From a candidate division SR1 bacterium Aalborg_AAW-1 (GTDB lineage Bacteria > Patescibacteriota > Gracilibacteria > Absconditabacterales > Absconditicoccaceae), in assembly GCA_001007975.1 (NCBI GenBank), contig CP011268.1, positions 1 through 64,000 on the forward strand: 64,000 bases of DNA, written 5' to 3'. Numbering within the stretch: the first letter of the stretch is position 1; each line of letters opens with the position of its first letter. The notes under the pieces were generated by a model. The model did not search any database. It was not told the DNA's origin and saw only the letters and a list, made by a program, of their open reading frames with translations. Made by a program: the position numbers and the translations under genes. This document shows positions 30,666-39,308 of the stretch, in pieces.

Positions 30666-31790
30666 ATGTATTACATCACTTCAGAATCAGTTACCCCAGG
30701 GCATCCAGACAAGCTCTGTGACCGTATCTCAGACGCCATCCTAGATGCTTGCCTATCACAAGATCCACTCTCAAGAGTAGCCTGCGAATGTTATGCAACC
30801 ACAGGAATTGTTATTGTAGGAGGAGAGATCACGACAACAGCACACATTGATATTGAAGCTATCGCTAGAAAAGAGATCATCGCTATCGGATATGATAGCC
30901 AAGAAGCATGTTTTGATGGTCATACCTGTGGGATACTCAATCTTGTCCATACCCAGTCTCCTGATATAGCACTTGGAGTAGATACAGGATGAGCAGGAGA
31001 TCAGGGGATTATGTTCGGATATGCCACGAATGAGACTTCAAGCTATCTTCCACTCTCTATCCATCTCGCTCATCGTCTCGCAGAACAACTCACTACAGTC
31101 AGACAGTCTGGTCTTTTGGACTATCTTCTTCCAGATGGTAAGACGCAAGTTACGATAAAGAACAATGATGATGGTTCTGTAGCCATCGATACGATCGTCC
31201 TCTCTACACAGCACAAAGCGTCTGTCGACCAAGCGACTCTTAGAGCAGACGTGATTGAACACGTCATCAAACCAGTATTGGGTGACTACCGACATGATGG
31301 TATTATCTTCCATATCAATCCTACAGGACTGTTTACCATCGGATGACCGACAGGGGATTGTGGACTCACTGGACGTAAGATCATCATCGATACCTACGGA
31401 GGGATTGGTCGTCACGGAGGTGGAGCATTCTCTGGGAAAGATCCAACGAAGGTCGATAGATCAGGTGCCTATATCGCTCGTTACTTAGCGAAGAATATCG
31501 TCACTGCTGGACTCTGTGATCGTTGTGAGATACAGCTCAGTTATGCTATCGGTGTCGCTCAACCTCTCAGTATTTTCTTAGAATGTTTCGGTACCGAGAA
31601 GGTAGCCATCTCTGATATTTTGGAGACTATCACTACTCATTTCGATCTTTCACCAAATGGTATCATCAATAAATTAGATCTTAGACATCAAGAGTATATC
31701 AAAACGACCGCTTTCTGACATTTTGGACGTGAGGGATTTTCTTGGGAGAGCCTAGATAGTGTGGAAGTATTTAAAGCATTGTTAGGATAA
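30666..31790 (+). CDS. metK: S-adenosylmethionine synthetase
   Basis: This 374-aa enzyme makes SAM from methionine and ATP. The start [22 protein letters not shown] has the ATP-binding His/Asp motif. Further motifs are GGEITTTAH, then [16 protein letters not shown] (first G of GAGDQG at residue 109 is UGA), DGKTQVTI, then [14 protein letters not shown] and [16 protein letters not shown]. Length is normal. An in-frame ATG 12 bases upstream (30654) is possible, but 30666 matches the family start. It is controlled by the upstream SAM-I riboswitch. Confidence 0.97.
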
Positions 31791-31859
31791 AATTATCCCA
31801 ATACTATCCTCAAGGATAAAAAAGAACAAAAATTATCCTTGACTTGATTATTGGGATAA
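31785..31859. repeat. Nested inverted repeats with multiple GGATAA boxes
   Basis: The outer arms are TTATCCCAATA (31793-31803) and TATTGGGATAA (31849-31859), perfect over 11 bp. The inner arms are TCAAGGATAA (31810-31819) and TTATCCTTGA (31833-31842), perfect over 10 bp. GGATAA/TTATCC half-sites occur about six times in 75 bases. The region starts at the metK stop and covers the likely promoter of the Fic gene. It is a candidate operator array; a structured RNA or small mobile remnant is the alternative. Confidence 0.7.
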
Positions 31860-31867
31860 AATAATTA
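31839..31867 (+). promoter_or_regulatory. Possible promoter of the Fic gene inside the inverted repeat
   Basis: TTGACT at 31839-31844 is followed after 17 bases by TAATTA at 31862-31867. The right arms of both inverted repeats overlap the -35 box and spacer, so a bound protein could block transcription. Confidence 0.4.
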
Positions 31868-31908
31868 TATATTCATCATATGATTATTTCTTATCGCTAC
31901 TATACATC

Positions 31909-32985
31909 ATGTTCAATCCTAAGATACCAAATAATGACTTGCCTCTCTTACCAGGGGATTTTGCATATCAAAATATTACACTCTATACCAAAGTACTAGA
32001 AGCACAACAAGAGTTATCGAAACTCAATGGATTGATTCACCTCTTACCCAATGCTGATGTACTTATTACTCCGCTTATCACAGCAGAATCAGTCTCCAGT
32101 AGTGCTATAGAAAACATCAATACTACCACAATAGAAGTACTCAAAAGTCAGGCTCTACCGATTGAGTCTCAAGTATGACCAGAAAAAGAAGTACTCCATT
32201 ATCGTCAGGCTATCATGCATGGATACGAACTTATACAACAGAAAGAACTCCTCTTAATATCTGATATCTTAGCAATACAAAAAATCATCGAACCTGATAG
32301 ACATGGTATACGTACCTTACCATGAACCATCATCGGTAACAGCAAATGAGAGACTATCTATACTCCACCAGAATGAAAACAAATTATACTTGATCTCCTT
32401 ACTAACCTCGAACATTTCATCAATACAAGCGATGATAATATCTATCCTCTTATCAAGACAGGAGTCATTCATTTCCAGTTTGAGGCAATCCATCCATTTT
32501 ATGATGGAAATGGTCGTACTGGTAGAGTAATGATGATTTTGTATCTTATTGTTACGAAATTATTAGATTATCCCGTATTGTTTCTCAGTGGATATATCAA
32601 CAAACACAAGCAAGAGTATTATGATATCTTACGCTATACCCAAGAAACTTCAGACTATACCAAGATCATCAACTATATCTTAGAAGCCATACTTGTCCAA
32701 TCTAGGATCACGTCTCAAAAAATCATTGGTATACAGCAATTGATTACAAAACTTGAAGATAGTATCCATGCTATCATCCCAAAAAAATCATATCAGATTA
32801 CTTGGTCTCTACTCAAAAATCCCTTTATCACTCTCCAAAACTTCGCTGATGATATAGGAGTGAGTAGACATACTGCCAGATCTTATAGTGAAAAACTCAA
32901 TAATGCAAATATCATCCAGAAGACTGAAGTAGGTAAATATACGCTTATATCGGTACCAGCTTTTATACAATTATTGAGTGAATAA
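31909..32985 (+). CDS. Fic-family protein with C-terminal winged helix
   Basis: This 358-aa protein has a Fic N-terminal domain with SSSAIENINTT (the alpha-inhibitory-like S-x-x-x-E-N region, residues about 65-75). The Fic active-site loop is HPFYDGNGRTGR (His195), preceded by FQFEAI. It also has a C-terminal region with an HTH (LKNPFITLQNFADDIGVSRHTARSYSEKL). Fic enzymes usually transfer AMP to target proteins. With the HTH and the inverted repeats upstream, autoregulation is likely. Four or so TGA codons are read as Gly. It stands directly before the type I R-M operon but has its own terminator. Confidence 0.88.
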
Positions 32986-33021
32986 TATAGCATGTCTAGA
33001 AGCAGAAAACACACTTATCAG

Positions 33022-33044
33022 ACTGATCTTCAGGTCAGTTTTTT
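33022..33044 (+). terminator. Terminator behind the Fic gene
   Basis: The stem ACTGATC / GGTCAGT (one G-U pair) with loop TTCA is followed by six T. Confidence 0.8.
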
Positions 33045-33084
33045 GTTAGTATTTTCTCTTGGTTTTCGATAAGTAAATGATTAG

Positions 33085-33097
33085 AATTGTGACAATT
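33085..33097. promoter_or_regulatory. Palindromic operator candidate before hsdM
   Basis: AATTGT-G-ACAATT is a perfect 6+1+6 palindrome 17 bases before the hsdM ATG, where a repressor would sit near the transcription or translation start. No binding protein is identified. Confidence 0.4.
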
Positions 33098-33114
33098 TAT
33101 TTCTATCATATTCT

Positions 33115-34695
33115 ATGTCAGAAGATCAAAAACAATTACTTCAAAAAAAACTCCGAGATATAGCCAATGAACTGCGTGGTAAAATGAATGCAGACGAGTT
33201 TCGTGACTATATTTTGGGATTTATTTTCTTCAAATATCTATCAGAAAAAATATATTTGTATGCCAATAAGTTGCTTGAGCAAGACAACATGAAATATGAT
33301 CAGATTGATGAGAAATCACAAGAAGGAAAAGAAGTTCTTGAAGCTATCAAAGAAGATGCACTCGATAAACTCGGGTATTTTCTCAAGCCATCAGAATTAT
33401 TTCATGTGATAGCAAAGAGAGGAAACGCAGCGACTGATGATACTAACAATGAAGATACTCAATTTATCCTCGGAGATCTGAAAAACATTCTCAATAGTAT
33501 AGAACATAGCACTATGGGAACTGATAGTGAAGATGATTTTGATCATCTCTTTTCTGAACTTGATCTCACGAGTCAAAAACTTGGTAAAACAGAAAAAGAA
33601 AAAAACAATCTCATCGCAAGAGTCCTTGCTCATCTTGATAAGATAGATTTCCAACTTGAAAATGCAAAAATTGACATCCTCGGTGATGCGTATGAATATC
33701 TCATCGGGCAATTTGCTTCTGGCGCTGGGAAGAAAGCAGGAGAATTTTATACACCACAAGAAGTATCGAGAATCCTCGCACAGATCGTCACAACAGGAAA
33801 GAAAAGACTCAAATCTGTCTATGATCCTACCTGTGGGTCAGGATCGCTTCTTTTGCGTGTAGGAAGATATGTCGATGAAGTAGGCAAATATTATGGACAA
33901 GAGATGAACAACACGACCTACAATCTCTGTCGTATGAACATGATCTTGCATGGAGTGCATTATACCAACTTTGATATCAAACAAGAAGATACACTCGAAC
34001 ATCCACAACATAGAGATACCCAATTTGAAGCGATCGTAGCTAATCCACCATTTTCAGCTCATCGATCACACCAACTGAAAAACATAGATGAAAGATTTTC
34101 ACAATATTGAACATTGGCTCCAGAAAAAAGAGCAGACTATGCATTTATCACGCATATGATATATCATCTCGCAGAACATGGGACGATGGCAGTAGTCATG
34201 CCTCATGGAGTACTATTTACAGGGAATGCTAATTGACGTATCCGTGAATATCTCATCAAAGAAAAAAACTATCTCGATGCCGTGATAGGACTACCTGCCA
34301 ACATCTTCTATGGGACAAGTATCCCGACGTGTATCCTCGTGTTCAAAAAATGTCGTACTCATCCTGATGATGTCCTCTTTATCGACGCCAGTCAGTGATT
34401 TGAGAAAGTTAAGAATCAAAATATGCTCAGAGAAGATCATATCGAGAAGATTATCACTACCTACAGAGAGAGAACGACACAAGACAAATACAGTTATGTT
34501 GCGCCACTCAGTGAGATAGCAGATAATGAATACAACCTCAATATCCCTCGTTATGTCGATACCTTTGAAGAAGAAGCACAGATTGATCTGGACGCAGTAG
34601 CAAATTCTATCTCAGAGATAACACAAAAGATGAAAGAAACTGACACGGTGATCGCACAGTTTTGTAAAGAGTTAGGTATTAAAAGTCCGTTTTAA
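33115..34695 (+). CDS. hsdM: Type I restriction-modification methyltransferase subunit
   Basis: This 526-aa N6-adenine methyltransferase subunit has an N-terminal HsdM helical domain (IANELRGKMNADEFRDYILG). The SAM-binding motif DPTCGSGSLLL starts at residue 237, after GEFYTPQEVSRIL, and the catalytic motif NPPF at residue 310. It is the first gene of an operon with hsdS and hsdR, which flank three accessory genes. Only three of roughly 29 glycines use TGA, far fewer than in the cargo genes downstream. Confidence 0.96.
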
Positions 34696-34712
34696 TTTAT
34701 AACAATAAAATT

Positions 34713-34985
34713 GTGTTTCTAAAAAAATATTGGAAATGGATAATATGAATATGTGCTTTAATATTCTTACCAATACTTATGTTTATATTCTGGATATACC
34801 CAAAGCAATGTTTACTACAAACTCATTTCACTCTATGATGTATGAAAACAGAATGGAAAAACTTCACTCCTCAATATTCGGAAGCATTAGTAGATTTATG
34901 AGAAGATACAATTATTAAGAAATTTAATAATCGATTTAATCGACAGATCAAAAAGAAAAAATTCATAATTAATACATGATCTTAA
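34713..34985 (+). CDS. Small membrane protein between hsdM and hsdS, 90 aa
   Basis: Reading from GTG at 34713 gives one membrane helix (KYWKWIIGICALIFLPILMF, residues about 4-23). A short loop with two Cys follows and then a highly basic tail (KKFNNRFNRQIKKKKF). Four TGA codons are read as Gly and the frame ends at TAA. An overlapping frame with ATG at 34730 gives a less protein-like product. The weak point is the GTG start without a ribosome binding site. It may be an accessory membrane protein of the island. Confidence 0.5.
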
Positions 34986-35011
34986 AGACTTTAAAACAAT
35001 TAAATCATCCT

Positions 35012-36268
35012 ATGTCCCCAACCACTCACTCATCTCACATCCCACGTCTCCGTTTTTCTGGTTTTTTTGGTGAGTGGGAAGAAACAAGACGATGAAAAGA
35101 ATTTACTAATTTCCCAACTAATAGTATCTCTAGAGATTGATTAAATTATGAAGAATGAGAAATCAAAAATATTCATTATTGAGATATTCATACAAAATTT
35201 AATATATTATTTGATATTACTAAAGAAAAAGTTCCTTATATAAATTTAGATATAAAGTTCAATCAATCTAATATTTGTGATAAATGAGATATAATAGTTG
35301 CAGATGCTTCCGAAGATTATAGTGATATTGGTAAAGCAATAGAGATCACTAATATAGATAATCAAAAAATAGTAGCTTGATTACATACATTACATTTTAG
35401 ATCAAAAGACAAAATTTTTGCTTCTTGATTTTTAGGATATTTATTAAAAACTTCTTCATTTAGAAGAAAAATACAATTTATTGCACAAGGTGCGAAAGTT
35501 TTATGAATTTCAGTAAAAGAATTTAATAAAATTTGATTTATTATTCCAGAAAAGCAAGAACAAACCAAAATCGCCTCATTTCTCTCAGCAGTTGATGAGA
35601 AAATACAGTCACTCACTGATCTGCGTACAGCATGGGCAGACTATAAGACTGGTATCATGCAACAGATTTTCTCTCAGGAGATTCGTTTCCCTGGGTTTAC
35701 GGATGAGTGGGAAGAGAAGAAGTTGGGAGAAGTTTGTGATTTAAAAAATTGATATGCTTTTGAAAGTTCTAATTATGTTGAATGAGGAGATTATAAAATT
35801 ATTACTATTTCTAACGTACAAAATGGACAACTAAATTTATCATCATTTAATACTATAAACAGTTTGCCAGTAGATATAAAAAATTATCAAATCTTAAAAA
35901 AATGAGATTTACTTATTTCTATGACATGAAATGTTGGTCGTGTATGTATTGTAAATCAAAATAATTTATTACTTAATCAAAGAGTTTGAAAGTTAGAAAT
36001 CAAAAAAATAAATCAAATTTTTTTCTATCAACTTATAAGGCAAAATAAATTTGTATTTAAAATGACACAACTTGCACAGTGATGAGCACAACCGAATATT
36101 TGAAAATTTGATATATTATGATATAAATTACAAATTCCATCACTCCCAGAACAAGAAAAAATCGCCAACTTCCTCTCAAGTATCGATGATAAGATCGTTG
36201 AACTTGATGCTCAGATACAGATAGCAAAGCAGTGGAAAATAGGGTTGTTACAAGGGTTGTTTATTTAA
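35012..36268 (+). CDS. hsdS: Type I restriction-modification specificity subunit
   Basis: This 418-aa protein sets the DNA target of the type I enzyme. It has two target-recognition domains, each followed by a conserved helical spacer. The two halves repeat: RLRFSGFFGEWEETRRG and IRFPGFTDEWEEKKLGE at the domain starts, then EQTKIASFLSAVDEKIQSL and QEKIANFLSSIDDKIVEL in the spacers. About 18 of 31 glycines are TGA, nearly all in the recognition domains; the conserved parts use GGN. This suggests recognition domains swapped in from an AT-richer code-25 source. Confidence 0.94.
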
Positions 36269-36295
36269 TAGTATTTTATATTTTATTTACTAACA

Positions 36296-37204
36296 ATGGT
36301 TAGAACTAGAAGATCAAACACAGTAAAAAGAAAATTTCATTTCTTTAATGTAGTATGAGAATGATTTGAACAATGTCTTTCAGAAATTAATAGTCTAAGT
36401 GGGGAGGATATGTATATGGATATTTCTGAAGTAAGAGATGTATATCTTAACAATCGAGCAGAACAATGAAATTATTATTTTTGATGTTTTGTATCCGCAA
36501 AACGATGAGATTATCCAGAAAAGGTATCTCGTGGAAATAAAGAACTATCAGATTTATGATTATGAGAATCTGAATGAATTGGAGAAAAAACATATATCTT
36601 ATATGTTCCATCATCAAAAACATTAGTTGTAGAATATAATCATTACGGAACAAGAGTATGACATATAGAAGAATATATAAATCATATTGCAGGAAGTTGA
36701 TTGCTTTCATCAATATTTGAAGATTATTCGTTAATGATGGTAATGAATAGGGATATCCAATTAAAACTTAGTGAATTAGAACACGTTGCTTCGCTAGAAA
36801 TTAAAATTAAAGAAGAAAATATCTCACATACTAGCGAAATTGACGAACATTTAAAAGGAGCGTTAGAAGCTGCTGCTCAAATATGATGAACAAATATTGT
36901 TTCTCTTAAAATAAAATCTAAAAGAGGAGAGTGACGACTATTAGATAATAATTCCAATTTATTTACAAGATTAAAAAGATTCATACAACATGGATCTGCT
37001 CAAGAGGTATTTGAATCTCTAAAAATATCTTGATTAGAATCTTGAGAAACAAAACTATCTGCTTTTGATTTATTAAAAGATAAAATAGAAGTAGTAGAAA
37101 GTATTATAAAAATGGGAAGTTCTAGAATACTAGATGAAAATGATGTATTTAATAAATTAAAATCAGCATATCTTTCTAAAAGAGAGCTTCTTATTAATTT
37201 ATAA
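36296..37204 (+). CDS. Unknown protein, 302 aa, island cargo
   Basis: About fifteen in-frame TGA codons hide this gene under the standard code. The product has a basic N-terminus (VRTRRSNTVKRKFHFFNVV). An alpha/beta N-terminal half includes NYYFGCFVSAKRGDYPEK and EGIGEKTYILYVPSSKTLVV, then EYNHYGTRVGHIEEYINHIA. The C-terminal half is helical and charged. I cannot assign a family; the layout is reminiscent of uncharacterised phage-defence associated proteins. It sits between hsdS (27 bases) and the four-helix membrane protein (27 bases), in the same direction, so all are probably one transcript with the reverse transcriptase. Confidence 0.75.
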
Positions 37205-37231
37205 AAACTTTATATATTTATAGCCTAATAT

Positions 37232-37687
37232 ATGAAAAAACTCAAAGATATCTATTGGAAAAATTTTCTCTATGCAGACACTCTTTTATGAATATTTTTA
37301 AGTATTTTATACTTTTTTAGTATAGGAAAATATGGAAGTTTTTGAAATAATAATATAATTGATGTTGCAGCTATATACTTTTGATTAGCATGACTTCTTT
37401 TAGCAACTTTTTCTATTATTTTTTCTTTTAAAGATGGAGAGAAAATTCAGTTTTTACAAGCGAATAAAAACTATAAAGAAGTATATAACATCTTCCAACA
37501 AGCAATTGTATTTTCTTTATTGTTTTGAACATTATTCATCATGATAAGTTTTTGAATAAATTTAGAATTTATATGAATAAAGATTCATAATATTATTATT
37601 TTTACTATTGTAATTTTATGAATAAAATTATGGCGTTGTTTACGAATTTTGAAAAATTTATTTAATTTATCTCTACCTAAGGGATAA
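37232..37687 (+). CDS. Four-helix membrane protein, 151 aa, island cargo
   Basis: Helices lie near residues 18-33 (TLLGIFLSILYFFSIG), 46-66 (AAIYFGLAGLLLATFSIIFSF), 92-110 (AIVFSLLFGTLFIMISF) and 118-135. The block following helix 2, KDGEKIQFLQANKNYKEVYN, links the two helix pairs on the cytoplasmic side. Small membrane proteins of this style often accompany defence genes, where they may damage the membrane when a sensor is triggered. Seven or so TGA codons are read as Gly. It is 34 bases ahead of the reverse transcriptase. Confidence 0.7.
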
Positions 37688-37721
37688 AAAATAAAATAAG
37701 ATTTACTTGTATATATCAAAT

Positions 37722-39278
37722 ATGATGAGCCAAGCAGAACATCATTATAATGAAACCAAAAGATGAGCAAAAAAATTAAATAAAGATGTTATAGCAAAGT
37801 GGCTTCTACAATTTTGATATTATCCAGAACAAAATGTACTTCCACCTCAATTTAAGGTGAAGGAGTTTAAAGTTAAAAATCCATATTATACAAAGGGAAT
37901 GCTAAAAAACAGTAATAATCTTAGTAATCATATCAACCTTTCTTATCCAAAAACACAATTTAATGATAGACTTTTTTCATTACAAGATCCAAAATATTAT
38001 CATGATATTGTTCATATAATAAGCAACAATTGGAATAAAATTACTAAGTTATTATTCCCAAACTGACAGAAAATATTTAGCTATAGTTTTCCGATCCCCC
38101 TTTATCATACAACAAATTTGCGTTCATGAAGAATGATATATGAACGGATACAAATGGCTGAATGAGATTTAGTAGTAGATTCACATAGATATAAATATAT
38201 AGTAAAAGCAGATGTTACTAATTTTTATCATTCTATTTATACTCATACTATTTCATGGGCCATTACGGATAGAATAATAGCTTATATTAAAAAGAATGAT
38301 TATGATGATAATATATTTTGAATAGGAAATAAATTAGATAGATTATTTCAAAAATCAAATGATTTGCGTACTGTTGGTATTCCTATTTGATCTGCTGTTA
38401 GTGATTTAATAGCTGAAATTATTTTATCAAGAATAGATCAAAAAGTATCAAGATATTTAAAAATTAATAAAATAGATTTTATTGGGACTAGATTCAAAGA
38501 TGATTATAGATTTTTATGTAATAGCAAAGAAGATGCAACAATTATTATTAAAGGTCTAAGTAAAGAATTATCTAAATTTAATTTAATTTTAAATGATAAA
38601 AAAACTGAAATTCTAACTTCTCCAACAGGATTATATAGATTGCATACAAAAGAATATGAGCCATTATCATTAAAAAATGAGACTACTATATCATTTAAGA
38701 AATTTGAATTGGTTTTATTGAAAACTATTGAAATACATGAAAAATATCCGTGAACTTCTTTAATAGAAAAATTTTTATCAGAATTATATAATAAAGAATA
38801 TAAAATAAAAATTGATTATAATAGTTTTTCAACTCACAAACAACACACCAAAATATATAAATCTATTAGTCTTATTTTCTCATTATATAACTATTCTAAA
38901 AAATCCCTTTGATCTTGTATATGATTAATATTATTAATTTATGATCAGTATAAGATAATCTGTCCTGACTTAAGGTTCTTTATAGAATCTATTATAAAAA
39001 ATTGATTAATTATATCTGTAAAACAAAAATTAGTTTTTGATAGTAGCTGGTTTATATTTACTTATAATAGATTGTGAATTACTATTCCTTACGATATAAA
39101 AAAAGAAATTTTAACAAATAATTATTTAGATTCTTCTCTTATAGAATCACTTATAAAAAACAAACAACTATTTTTTGAAAATTCATGACTAAAATGATTT
39201 ATTAAGAAAAAAGATATTAAAGATATGAATCTTGCAAAAGAACTTAATATTTTTGATAAAAATGAAGATATCTTATAA
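37722..39278 (+). CDS. Abi/DRT-like reverse transcriptase
   Basis: This 518-aa protein has RT motifs in order: ADVTNFYHSIYTHTISWAI (first catalytic Asp at residue 164), TVGIPIGSAVSDLIAEIIL, and FKDDYRFLC (Asp260-Asp261, a Y/F-x-D-D box), then KFNLILNDKKTEIL. A C-terminal region of about 230 residues without a known domain follows. There is no group II intron maturase or endonuclease domain, and no retron RNA was seen upstream. The style (NFY.SIYTH.I.WAI) fits the 'unknown group/Abi' reverse transcriptases of defence systems. Fourteen of about twenty glycines are TGA. It lies between cargo genes and hsdR (30 bases). Confidence 0.85.
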
Positions 39279-39308
39279 CAAATAATTTTACAATATGTTA
39301 AATTTTTA

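Noticed and set aside
34730-34918. A 62-codon frame between hsdM and hsdS
   Set aside because: The overlapping frame from 34713, read with TGA as Gly, gives a clear membrane helix and basic tail, so this frame is probably its shadow.
37722-39278. Retron or group II intron interpretation of the reverse transcriptase
   Set aside because: No msr/msd-like hairpin RNA lies in the 34 bases upstream, and there is no maturase X domain, HNH motif or intron ribozyme around it.
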